Source of the DNA: Candidatus Rhodobacter oscarellae | GTDB lineage: Bacteria > Pseudomonadota > Alphaproteobacteria > Rhodobacterales > Rhodobacteraceae | Length of the DNA: 64,000 nt | Reading direction: 5' to 3' | Assembly: GCF_001078595.1 (NCBI RefSeq) | Contig: NZ_LFTY01000002.1 | Span: 455,378-519,377, forward strand | Shown: positions 30,541 through 38,278 of the stretch, piece after piece | Layout of the letters: each line of letters begins with the position of its first letter | Numbering within the stretch: the first letter of the stretch is position 1 | Program-made: the position numbers and the translations under genes | The notes under the pieces: generated by a model | Database searches by the model: none | What the model was told of the DNA's origin: nothing | The model's input: the letters and a program-made list of their open reading frames with translations, nothing else

Positions 30541-31169
30541 CAGAAGAGATCGACATGGCCGAAGAGAAAAAGATCAACCCCATGCTCAAGCTGGCGCTGG
30601 ATATGGGCCCTATCATTGCGTTCTTCGTGGCCTATTTGCGGCTGCGCGACGAGGTCTTCACCATCAATGGCACCGAGTATTCCGGCTTCATCCTGGTCAC
30701 GGCCGGTTTCATCCCGCTGCTCGCGCTGACCACGTTCATCCTCTACCGGCTGACCGGCACGGTCTCGAAGATGCAGATCATGACGCTGGTTTTGGTGGTG
30801 TTCTTCGGCGGGCTGACGATTTGGTTCAATGACGAGCGCTTCTTTAAGATGAAGCCGACGATGATCTACGCGCTCTTCGCGGCGGTGCTGGGCGTTGGGC
30901 TGTTGCAGGGGCGTTCCTATCTGCAAATTGTAATGTCCGAGGTCCTGCCGATGAAGCATGAGGGCTGGATGATCCTCACGCGCCGGGTGACAGGGTTCTT
31001 TGTGTTCCTGGCGCTGTTGAACGAGGTGATCTGGCGCACGATGTCGACCGACGCCTGGGTGAACTTCAAGACCTTCGGGCTGACCGCCGGCGTGTTCGTG
31101 TTCTTCATGCTGCAATCGCGGCTGTTCCAGACCTATGGGATCGAGACGGCGGACGGCGAAGAGGGTTAG
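30537..31169 (+). CDS. yciB: Septation protein/inner membrane protein YciB (IspZ) family
   Basis: 210-residue membrane protein with YciB signatures: LDMGPIIAFFVAYL near the start, TLVLVVFFGGLTIWFNDERFFKMKPT in the middle and LLNEVIWRTMSTDAWVNFKTFG near the end. YciB/IspZ proteins contribute to septation and envelope maintenance. The ATG overlapping the EamA stop is used; M at 30555 is an alternative. Convergent with the hydrolase gene, with a palindrome cluster between. Confidence 0.88.
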   Translation: MTEEIDMAEEKKINPMLKLALDMGPIIAFFVAYLRLRDEVFTINGTEYSGFILVTAGFIPLLALTTFILYRLTGTVSKMQIMTLVLVVFFGGLTIWFNDERFFKMKPTMIYALFAAVLGVGLLQGRSYLQIVMSEVLPMKHEGWMILTRRVTGFFVFLALLNEVIWRTMSTDAWVNFKTFGLTAGVFVFFMLQSRLFQTYGIETADGEEG

Positions 31170-31173
31170 GGCA

Positions 31174-31373
31174 GGTTTTGGCCTGGAGCGGACCTTCGCA
31201 GGTGGCAATTTTCTTCCAAGAAAATTGCGAAACTCTTGCAAGAGTTTCTTCAGCGCGCCCCGAAATGATCGCTCTATCGCAACCTCTTAACGGCGCGCGG
31301 GGCCACTTTCCTTGGAAGGAAAGTGCAAATCTCTTGCAAGAGATTTGGCCCTTCCAAACGCCTGCTCCAGGCC
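31174..31373. repeat. Cluster of short palindromes between convergent genes
   Basis: Four near-perfect inverted repeats: 31205-31228 (GCAATTTTCTT arms, CC loop), 31229-31248 (GAAACTCTTGCAAGAGTTTC), 31304-31325 (CACTTTCC...GGAAAGTG), 31326-31347 (CAAATCTC...GAGATTTG). They form two adjacent pairs, flanked by GGCCTGGAGC (31180-31189) and its complement (31364-31373). The first 26 bases (31174-31199) also match the start of repeat copy B with two differences. Confidence 0.85.
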
Positions 31374-31397
31374 AGAGCAGCTCCAAGTCTAACCCGT

Positions 31398-32345
31398 TTA
31401 TAAAACGCCGCGCCGCCGCCCTGGATTGGGTCTCAGCGTTACCACGGCCTCCCAGATCCGCGACCAGCGCGGCCGGGTGCGGGACGGCAGGGCGTGCTTG
31501 AGCATCGCGAGGTTCAACCGCTCCGGGTCCCGAATGAGATCGCCGTAGAAGCGCAGCAGCCCAGGGCGCAGATAGGCCCACCAATGGCAGACCAGCGCGG
31601 TTGGTGCCGGTGTGCGGTAGCCCAACTCGCTCATCTCGCTTCGCGTGCGGCGGCAGTCCATCTGGATGTCCAACCAGTTCCCAGCGTTCAGCCAAAGCCC
31701 GGCGCCAAGACATCGGTCGCCCTGCGAGGGCGCTGGCAGCAGCCACTCCACAAGCGTATCGAAGAGGTCGTTTTCGCGGCTGGTGATGTTGATGAACTCG
31801 GCGGTTTGGCCGGCGGGGGTGCCCAGCATCGCGGCGGCGGTGCTCTGGAACTCGGCGGGGGCCATCAGAACGGCGCGCCCGATGCTGCCCGCCGGTAGGG
31901 CGGGTATCGCGGCCAGGGCGACGCGGGCGCCCAGGCTGTGCGCGACGATATGCACGGGGCAGGGCCGGTGGTCGCGCACGCATTGGATGACGCGGGCCAG
32001 AACGTCACCGGCCTGCTGCGCGTTGCGCCAGGCCCGCCAGATCGAGCCGCGCGCCTCCCAGCCGAGCGCGATGCAAAGCCCTTCGTTCTGGTGGCCCTTG
32101 CCAAAGCCTAGATGCTTTGGCCAGCTGAGCGCCTTCCAGCAGCCGCGCCGGGGCCGCAGCGCAAAGATATGGCGGTGCGGGTCGGACAGGGACGTCGCGG
32201 GCGAGAATTTGTAGCCGTGGATTAGGACGATGATGGGGGCGCGCGGCGGCACCTGCGCCAAGTTTCTTGCAATAGCGGCATCCAGGGTTTCGTGGCTTTG
32301 CGGCTGCGGCAGGCCGTTGACAACATTCACTTTCAACAATGACAT
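31398..32345 (-). CDS. Alpha/beta hydrolase family protein
   Basis: 315 residues with an oxyanion-hole-type motif IVLIHGYKFSP and the nucleophile elbow HIVAHSLGARVAL, giving a probable Ser nucleophile. It resembles DUF900/esterase-type hydrolases in length and spacing. The catalytic His cannot be identified with confidence. Substrate unknown. It begins 245 bp from the metZ start and faces the palindrome cluster at its 3' end. Confidence 0.78.
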   Translation of the reverse strand: MSLLKVNVVNGLPQPQSHETLDAAIARNLAQVPPRAPIIVLIHGYKFSPATSLSDPHRHIFALRPRRGCWKALSWPKHLGFGKGHQNEGLCIALGWEARGSIWRAWRNAQQAGDVLARVIQCVRDHRPCPVHIVAHSLGARVALAAIPALPAGSIGRAVLMAPAEFQSTAAAMLGTPAGQTAEFINITSRENDLFDTLVEWLLPAPSQGDRCLGAGLWLNAGNWLDIQMDCRRTRSEMSELGYRTPAPTALVCHWWAYLRPGLLRFYGDLIRDPERLNLAMLKHALPSRTRPRWSRIWEAVVTLRPNPGRRRGVL

Positions 32346-32359
32346 GCCCGTCGACCCTA

Positions 32360-32371
32360 CAACATGTTGTG
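32360..32371. promoter_or_regulatory. 12-bp palindrome in the metZ/hydrolase intergenic region
   Basis: ACAACATGTTGT is a perfect palindrome about 100 bp upstream of the SAM-II element, between divergent genes. Candidate operator; no regulator is known. Confidence 0.3.
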
Positions 32372-32469
32372 GCTGCGTGATGCCGGAAACCTACGACAAT
32401 TCGGTGAACAATGGGTTACAGTTGCGTGACGCTCTTGACCTCGGCGGCGGGCGGGGCTACGCAACGCGT

Positions 32470-32528
32470 ACCGTGGCGATTTGTTCACCGGATTGCGGGC
32501 CACGTTAAACATGCTGCTAAAGAGGTCG
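32470..32528 (+). promoter_or_regulatory. SAM-II riboswitch upstream of metZ
   Basis: The conserved core is visible: CGTGG (32472-32476), then GATTTG, a CCGGATTGCGGG segment, CCACG (32500-32504) pairing with the first arm, TTAAA, and the pseudoknot strand GCTAAAG ending in GG at 32525. This matches SAM-II (metA motif), which controls methionine and SAM synthesis genes in alphaproteobacteria by binding S-adenosylmethionine. The gene immediately downstream is a methionine-pathway enzyme, which supports the assignment. Confidence 0.85.
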
Positions 32529-32538
32529 AGGTTCTTGC

Positions 32539-32567
32539 AACCCCCGGCGCTCTTTGCGGTGGGGGTT
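32539..32567 (+). terminator. Intrinsic terminator between the riboswitch and metZ
   Basis: AACCCCC (32539-32545) pairs with GGGGGTT (32561-32567) and is followed by TTGTTTT. It lies after the riboswitch and just before the metZ ribosome binding site (GGAAGGACGG), so the riboswitch may act through transcription attenuation here. Confidence 0.7.
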
Positions 32568-32589
32568 TTGTTTTGGAAGGACGGCTCAG

Positions 32590-33771
32590 ATGAGTGACAC
32601 CTGGAACACCCGGACCAAGCTGGTCCATGGCGGCACGCGGCGCAGCCAGTATGGCGAGATGGCCGAGGCGATCTTTATGACCCAGGGGTTTGCCTATGAG
32701 AGCGCCGAGGCGGCCGAGGCGCGCTTTATCCAAGCCGGCGAGGATGAGTTCATCTATGCGCGCTACGGCAACCCCACGGTGCGCATGTTCGAGGACCGGA
32801 TGGCGGGGATCGAGGGCGCCGAGGCGGCATTCGCCACAGCCTCTGGCATGGCGGCAGTGAACGGGGCGCTGATGTCTCTTTTGCGGGCGGGGGACCATTT
32901 GGTCTCGGCGCGCGCGCTGTTTGGGTCCTGCCTCTATATCGTCGAGGACATCCTGCCGCGTTTCGGGGTCGAGGTGACCCTGGTGGATGGCACCGATATC
33001 GAGGCATGGCGGGCGGCGATCCGGCCCGACACCAAGGCGGTGTTCCTGGAATCGCTGTCGAACCCGACGCTAGAGCTCATCGACATCAAGGCGGTGTGCG
33101 ACCTGGCCCATGCGGTCGGTGCGCAAGTCGTGGTGGACAACGTCTTTGCGACGCCGATCTTCAGCCGCGCCTTCGATCTTGGCGCCGACGTGGTGGTCTA
33201 TTCGACCACCAAGCATGTGGACGGGCAGGGGCGCTGCCTGGGCGGCGTGGTGCTGGGCCGGGCGGAGTATATCCGCAAGGTGCTGGAGCCCTATCTCAAG
33301 CACACCGGCGGGGCGATGTCGCCTTTCAACGCGTGGGTGATGCTCAAGGGCCTAGAGACGCTGGACCTCCGGGTGCGGGCGATGTCCGAGAGCGCACATA
33401 AAATCGCGCATGCGCTGGCAGGCCATAACAAGCTGGCGCGGGTGATCTACCCGCACCTTTCGGGGCACCCGCAGCACGCGCTCGCATTGCGGGACATGGA
33501 ACAGGGCGGCACGGTGCTGTCGCTGGATATCCATGGCGGCCAGGAGGCGGCCTTTCGGGTGCTGAACGCGCTGCAGATCTTCACGATCTCCAACAATCTT
33601 GGCGATGCCAAGAGCATCATCACCCACCCCGCGACCACGACGCATCAGCGCCTGGACGTGGCGCAGCGGGACGCTTTGGGGATCACGCCGGGCCTGATCC
33701 GGGTCAGCGTGGGGCTCGAGGATGTTGGCGATCTTTTGGCAGATCTAGAGACAGCTTTGGCGGCCGCCTAG
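32590..33771 (+). CDS. metZ: O-succinylhomoserine sulfhydrylase
   Basis: 393-residue Cys/Met metabolism PLP enzyme that makes homocysteine from O-succinylhomoserine and sulfide. The Schiff-base lysine is Lys208 in YSTTKHVDGQGR; other family signatures are YARYGNPTVRMFEDRMA, ATASGMAAVNGAL and FLESLSNPTLELID, with HPATTTHQ near the end. The protein is typical of MetZ in length. Start ATG 32590 follows GGAAGGAC. Preceded by a SAM-II riboswitch with terminator, so expression should fall when SAM is abundant. Confidence 0.93.
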   Translation: MSDTWNTRTKLVHGGTRRSQYGEMAEAIFMTQGFAYESAEAAEARFIQAGEDEFIYARYGNPTVRMFEDRMAGIEGAEAAFATASGMAAVNGALMSLLRAGDHLVSARALFGSCLYIVEDILPRFGVEVTLVDGTDIEAWRAAIRPDTKAVFLESLSNPTLELIDIKAVCDLAHAVGAQVVVDNVFATPIFSRAFDLGADVVVYSTTKHVDGQGRCLGGVVLGRAEYIRKVLEPYLKHTGGAMSPFNAWVMLKGLETLDLRVRAMSESAHKIAHALAGHNKLARVIYPHLSGHPQHALALRDMEQGGTVLSLDIHGGQEAAFRVLNALQIFTISNNLGDAKSIITHPATTTHQRLDVAQRDALGITPGLIRVSVGLEDVGDLLADLETALAAA

Positions 33772-34112
33772 GCCGCCTTCTGCGCCGCGCATGCAAGCCG
33801 TGCAGGCGGGGCAGGCGCGCCCGACAAAAACAGCTTGATAACCAGCCTGCACCGAGCGCACCCGGACCCGCGGCGGTTCCGGCGTATAAAACTTTCGGTT
33901 TACTTGCTTGGAACTAATGTGAGTAACTTCAACGCATTACGCCGTGTGAGTCGTGAGATCGTTTCAAGGGGCGCAATCTATGCGGTACCAAGGCTCACCG
34001 ATTTAACCGAAATTTAACTGATCCAAGCGCTAGCTTTAACTGTATTTATCAGTGCATAGAAAATTTGCGTGCCAGTCCCTATGTATAACTTTGACAAACA
34101 GAAAGACGCGCG
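33772..34112. other. metZ-folE2 intergenic region
   Basis: 341 bp without a convincing gene. Notable: a TTAACCGAAATTTAAC box at 34003-34018, of the TTAA-N7-TTAA type discussed for CtrA, and an A+T-richer stretch (34018-34095) before folE2. A TATAAC at 34083-34088 could belong to a promoter; its -35 element is unclear. Confidence 0.4.
34003..34018. promoter_or_regulatory. TTAA-N7-TTAA box upstream of folE2
   Basis: TTAACCGAAATTTAAC has TTAA half-sites separated by seven bases, as in alphaproteobacterial CtrA sites. Inference from sequence only. Confidence 0.35.
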
Positions 34113-35105
34113 ATGAGCACCCACTCTCCCCTTGATCAAGATTGCCCCGACCGCGACGAGGCTGCCCCCGCGCTGTCGCGCAGCTACCCAGAGGATTTCG
34201 AGGTGGACGCGGCCTATAAGGCGTCGCTCCCAGATCTGCAGAACGGCCCGGAGAGCCTGATCAAAGGCGCGCACCGCGCGATCCAACATGTCGGGATCTC
34301 GAATTTTCGCCTACCGATCCGCTACCGGACCCGCGACAACGGCGACCTTACGCTTGAGACCTCGGTGACCGGCACGGTCAGCCTGGAGGCCGAGAAGAAG
34401 GGCATCAACATGTCGCGCATCATGCGCAGCTTCTACCGCCACGCCGAGCAGACCTTTAGCTTTGAGGTAATGGAATGCGCGCTGGACGATTACAAATCGG
34501 ACCTAGAGAGCTTTGATGCGCGCATCCAGATGCGCTTTTCCTTCCCGATGAAGGTGCCGTCCCTGCGCTCAGGGCTGGAGGGCTATCAGTATTACGACAT
34601 CACGCTTGAGCTGGTGGAACAGGCCGGGGTGCGCAAGAAGATCCTGCATCTGGACTATGTCTACTCCTCGACCTGCCCCTGTTCGCTGGAGCTTAGCGAG
34701 CATGCGCGCCGGACCCGCGGGCAGCTCGCGACGCCGCATTCGCAGCGCTCGGTTGCGCGGCTGTCGGCGGTGCTGACCGAGGGCGAGGATGTTATGTGGT
34801 TCGAGGACCTGATCGAGATGTGCCGCGATGCTGTGCCCACTGAGACGCAGGTCATGGTCAAGCGGGAAGACGAACAGGCCTTTGCCGAGCTGAACGCCGC
34901 CAACCCGATCTTTGTCGAGGACGCCGCACGGCTCTATGCCGAGCAGCTTATGCGCGACCGCCGCGTCTCTGATTTTCGCGTCGTCGCCAGCCACCAGGAA
35001 AGCCTGCACAGCCACGATGCGGTCAGCGTACTGACCGAGGGGCCAACATTTTCAGCCGAGAGCCTTGATCCGCGGCTTTTTGCGTCAATGTTCCATATAG
35101 GCTAG
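34113..35105 (+). CDS. folE2: GTP cyclohydrolase I type B (FolE2)
   Basis: 330-residue GCYH-IB that converts GTP to 7,8-dihydroneopterin triphosphate, the first step of tetrahydrofolate synthesis. Recognisable are IQHVGISNFRLPIRYR, NMSRIMRSFYRHAEQTF, and the metal/active-site cysteine motif STCPCSLELSEHARRTRG, with HSHDAV near the end. This isozyme works with metals other than zinc and often serves during zinc limitation. Translation from ATG 34113. No Zur box was recognised upstream. Confidence 0.93.
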   Translation: MSTHSPLDQDCPDRDEAAPALSRSYPEDFEVDAAYKASLPDLQNGPESLIKGAHRAIQHVGISNFRLPIRYRTRDNGDLTLETSVTGTVSLEAEKKGINMSRIMRSFYRHAEQTFSFEVMECALDDYKSDLESFDARIQMRFSFPMKVPSLRSGLEGYQYYDITLELVEQAGVRKKILHLDYVYSSTCPCSLELSEHARRTRGQLATPHSQRSVARLSAVLTEGEDVMWFEDLIEMCRDAVPTETQVMVKREDEQAFAELNAANPIFVEDAARLYAEQLMRDRRVSDFRVVASHQESLHSHDAVSVLTEGPTFSAESLDPRLFASMFHIG

Positions 35106-35253
35106 CGGGAAATCGGGCACGCTGGGTCGGGCGCGCAGTGCCGGACCCGGAGACGCGCCGATGACTGGTGGGGCCACAACCCGCCAAATTACGGCATGCG
35201 CGCCCTCGGCTTGCCCAAAGTTGCGCCGACCGCTTAGAGACCTGACTTAGGGA

Positions 35254-35270
35254 CTTCGCGATCCGCTTTA
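35254..35270. repeat. 17-bp repeat overlapping the stop codon of the PAS gene
   Basis: CTTCGCGATCCGCTTTA is identical to 1181-1197, which likewise covers the stop codon of a minus-strand gene in the same register. Weaker similarity continues downstream. Confidence 0.6.
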
Positions 35271-35909
35271 GGCCGCTTTTTCCTGCTGGTTTTGGTGCTG
35301 GTCCAGCTTGCTTTGGATCTTTTCGATCTGGCCCTGGTTCTCATCGGCGAGACGCTTGATCTCATTGGCCACGACGGCAAAGCCACGACCCGCGTCACCG
35401 GAGCGCGCGGCCTCGATATTGGCGTTTATCGACAGCATCTGCAGCATGCTGAGCGATTTGATCACGCTCTGGGTCAGATTCGCGATCTCAGAATACTTTT
35501 CGATCGAGCTGTTCAGCATGTTCTCGATGTCGTCGGTAAGCTTCTTCTCGCCGCGCGCGAAGGACACGAGCCCCTGTAGGTACTTTAGCTCGCCCTCTTC
35601 AAAGACGGCGCTGCCGCGCTCGCGAACCGGGATATGGCTGCCGTCCTTATGGGTCAGATGATAGAACACGTCCCACGAGGATTTGGTCTTGATGCCAGCG
35701 GCCACTGCCGCCTCAACCTTCTCTGCGTCCTCGGCCACAATCAGATCCGCGAAGGCGACGACTTGGTTCTCTAACAGCTCATCCGGCGCATAGCCCAGAA
35801 TCTTTTCGACCGAGCCCTCGATGAACCCCATTGTGTAGCTTTCGTCATTCCGGCAGCGATAGACGAAGGCCTCAATCGAGGAGAATACGCTTTCGAAGAC
35901 TGTGCTCAT
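35268..35909 (-). CDS. PAS domain protein with minimal methyl-accepting-type signalling tip
   Basis: 213 residues, no membrane segments. An N-terminal PAS domain (residues about 10-115; SVEKILGYAPDELLENQ, VFYHLTHKDGSHIPVRERG) is followed by a short helical hairpin containing the highly conserved chemoreceptor tip SINANIEAARSGDAGRGFAVVANEIKRLA. The cytoplasmic bundle is much shorter than in a normal MCP. It could signal to CheW/CheA as a soluble energy or redox sensor, by analogy with PAS-type receptors. No chemotaxis genes are adjacent. Confidence 0.83.
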   Translation of the reverse strand: MSTVFESVFSSIEAFVYRCRNDESYTMGFIEGSVEKILGYAPDELLENQVVAFADLIVAEDAEKVEAAVAAGIKTKSSWDVFYHLTHKDGSHIPVRERGSAVFEEGELKYLQGLVSFARGEKKLTDDIENMLNSSIEKYSEIANLTQSVIKSLSMLQMLSINANIEAARSGDAGRGFAVVANEIKRLADENQGQIEKIQSKLDQHQNQQEKAA

Positions 35910-36013
35910 TCGTTAGCCCCAGGTTGTCACACTACTTGTCGACAGCGATAGGACAGAAAATTGAAGAAGGTGTTACGCCAATCCAATATTGACTGGATTG
36001 GCGCGATATAAGG

Positions 36014-36781
36014 TCAGCGCCCCATCCAGCCTCCATCAACGGTCAGGATCTCGCCGTTGACGTAATCTGAGGCCGAGGAGGCCAAGAACACGGCCGGGCC
36101 CGCGAAATCCTCCGGCGCGCCCCAGCGCCCCTGCGGGATGCGCTCTAGGATTGCGTTGTAGCGCGCCGTGTCATCTTGCAGCGCCTGGGTGTTGTCGGTT
36201 GCGATATACCCGGGCGCAATCGCGTTTACATTGACGCCCTTGCCCGCCCACTCGTTGGCCAAGGCCTTGGTCAGCTGGCCAATGCCGCCCTTGGAGGCCG
36301 AATAGCCCGGCACGGTGATCCCGCCTTGGAAGGTCAGCAGCGAGGCGGTGAAGATGACCTTGCCCGACCCGCGCGCGATCATGCCGCGGCCGATCTCGCG
36401 CGACAGGATGAACTGCGCACTTAAGTTAACCTCGATCACCTCGTCCCACCACTCGTCGGGATGCTCTGCGGCGGGCTTGCGTTTGATTGTGCCGGCGTTG
36501 TTGATGAGGATGTCGGGCTTCACGCCGTCGGACTCTAGCTGCTTCACCAGGGCCATGAGGGCCGCGCGGTCGGAGAAATCGCACGCGTATGGCGTGAAAT
36601 TGCGGCCCATTCCGGTGATGCTTGCCTCGACCTCGCTGCCAGGGGCAAGCGAGGCACTGACGCCCACAACATCTGCGCCTGCGCTGGCGAGACCCTCTGC
36701 CATGGCGCGGCCAATGCCGCGCTTGGCGCCGGTCACCAGCGCGGTTTTTCCCGTCAGATCAAAGCTCTTGAGCGCGTTCAT
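36014..36781 (-). CDS. SDR oxidoreductase, 2-deoxy-D-gluconate 3-dehydrogenase-like
   Basis: 255-residue short-chain dehydrogenase. NAD(P) motif TGAKRGIGRAMA, NNAG, and active-site YSASKGGIGQ (Tyr and Lys) are present, with YVNGEILTVDGGWMGR at the C-terminus. Closest in style to KduD / gluconate 5-dehydrogenase enzymes that oxidise sugar acids. Its ATG overlaps the stop of the upstream alcohol dehydrogenase (TGATG); a GTG one codon earlier is the alternative. Together they form a two-gene sugar-acid catabolic operon, without a visible transporter. Confidence 0.86.
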   Translation of the reverse strand: MNALKSFDLTGKTALVTGAKRGIGRAMAEGLASAGADVVGVSASLAPGSEVEASITGMGRNFTPYACDFSDRAALMALVKQLESDGVKPDILINNAGTIKRKPAAEHPDEWWDEVIEVNLSAQFILSREIGRGMIARGSGKVIFTASLLTFQGGITVPGYSASKGGIGQLTKALANEWAGKGVNVNAIAPGYIATDNTQALQDDTARYNAILERIPQGRWGAPEDFAGPAVFLASSASDYVNGEILTVDGGWMGR

Positions 36782-37818
36782 CACAGGTCCCCCACTTTGA
36801 TTAGGCTCTTCATTGCGGTGGGGCTGCGGTCGAGAGACTCAAACGCGGCCTGGATGTCTGAGAGCGGCGCGACATCGGTGATAAAGGTCTCCGCATCGAC
36901 GCCGCCAGAGGCCACGATCTCGATCGCCTTGTCGTAGTCTTCGGGCTCATAGACCCGGGCGCCGATCAGCTTCAGCTCGCGCCAGAAGAACTGGAACATG
37001 TCGATCTGCGGCTTCGCGGCGTGGATGGCGACCATCACGATGCGCGCCCGCGTTGCCGCCACGGCGGTCATTGCGTCCACGCCGGGCTGCGAGCCCGAGA
37101 CCTCAAAGACCACATCCGCCCCCTTGGAGCCGGTGCGGGCATTCACCTCGGCCTGCAGATCCGCCTGGGCCGGGTTGATCGTCTCAAAGCCCAGCTTCTC
37201 GGCGATGGCCAAGCGGTTTGGGTTCACCTCGGACAGCAGCACCTTGCCGCCGGCCGCGCGCGCCACCATGGCGACCAGCACGCCGATGGGCCCGCCGCCG
37301 ATGACCACAACGTCCTCGCCGGCTTGCAGACCGGACATGCGCACGTCGTGGCAGGCCACGGCCACCGGCTCGATCAGCGCGGCGTGGTCCAGCCGCATAT
37401 CATCCGGCAGCGCGTGGATCGTATGCGCCGGCACGACCCAGATTTCCTGCATGGCGCCGTTGGTATCCAGGCCCAGGAATTTCAGCTTGTGGCAGATGTG
37501 CTGATGCCCGGCGGCGCAGGCGGGGCATTCGCCGCAATGATCCAGCGGGCGCACGACGACCTTTTGGCCGGGCGCGATGCCCTCGACGCCGTCTCCCAGC
37601 GCCTCGATCACGCCGGACATCTCGTGCCCAATGACGCGCTCAAAGCCGACGCGGGCGTCCATGTTGCCGTGATAGACATGCATGTCTGTGCCGCAGATGC
37701 CGCAGAACGCGGTCCGAACCGCGACCTCGCTGGGCCCTGGCGCCTGGGCGGGCACTGTTTCAACGGTAAAGCTCTTGTCGCCGCGGTAGATCGCAGCGGT
37801 AATGGTCTGCGCGCTCAT
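36781..37818 (-). CDS. Zinc-dependent alcohol dehydrogenase (sorbitol/idonate dehydrogenase type)
   Basis: 345-residue medium-chain dehydrogenase. Catalytic zinc ligands are in FCGICGTDMHVYHG and the GHEMSGVIEALG histidine; structural zinc cysteines are in LDHCGECPACAAGHQHIC; the Rossmann motif is VVIGGGPIGVLVAM. Likely oxidises a sugar acid or polyol such as L-idonate, with the SDR gene taking the product onward. GGGAGGAC precedes ATG 37818. Substrate is not shown by sequence alone. Confidence 0.86.
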   Translation of the reverse strand: MSAQTITAAIYRGDKSFTVETVPAQAPGPSEVAVRTAFCGICGTDMHVYHGNMDARVGFERVIGHEMSGVIEALGDGVEGIAPGQKVVVRPLDHCGECPACAAGHQHICHKLKFLGLDTNGAMQEIWVVPAHTIHALPDDMRLDHAALIEPVAVACHDVRMSGLQAGEDVVVIGGGPIGVLVAMVARAAGGKVLLSEVNPNRLAIAEKLGFETINPAQADLQAEVNARTGSKGADVVFEVSGSQPGVDAMTAVAATRARIVMVAIHAAKPQIDMFQFFWRELKLIGARVYEPEDYDKAIEIVASGGVDAETFITDVAPLSDIQAAFESLDRSPTAMKSLIKVGDL

Positions 37819-37937
37819 ATTGTCCTCCCGATCACGCTTGTCTTCGCGTTTACGCGGAACGGCGGGGGCTGTCCATGCGGGCGCTCTCAGTGTGATGGAT
37901 GAGGGGGGTGTTTGGGGTCCGCGACGAACGAGCTCAA

Positions 37938-38222
37938 GTTGGTTTTGGCCTGGAGTGGACGTTCGCCTCATGTACACCGCCTTGGCAACGCTTGCCGACA
38001 CCAGGTGCAACAAAACCCAAGCCGCGCAACCGCCCGAGCTTGCCTCGGGCAGCGGCCGACCTCCCCCAGGAGGCCGCTTTTGCGACGCTGCATACCAATG
38101 AAACGATTGCGTTTATTTGAACCGGGCGCCCCTAGGAGATGATGCACAAGCGTCCTCCAGGTCGGCCGCTGCCCGGGTTGCGCTTGGCTCAAGGTGAAGG
38201 CCCCGAGTCAAGCCCGGGGCGG
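37938..38222 (+). repeat. 285-bp dispersed repeat, copy B
   Basis: Equal in length to the inverted copy A at 23486-23770 and alignable across its full length. Contains 17-bp inverted arms at 38046-38062 and 38159-38175 that would form a stem around about 95 bp. It lies in the 460-bp gap between the alcohol dehydrogenase and sulfotransferase genes; the remaining flanks hold no recognised gene. Confidence 0.8.
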
Positions 38223-38278
38223 GTTTCCAGTGCCCACTCCAAGCCATACCCCCCACCGGACGGCCCTGGCCAAATTCT

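Noticed and set aside
34075-34112. Zur box upstream of folE2
   Set aside because: Only a weak TATAAC match is present; no inverted repeat of the usual Zur form is seen.
37912-38142. Small ORFs within the 285-bp repeats
   Set aside because: Similar peptides appear in both copies only because the DNA is repeated; no start signal and no known domain.
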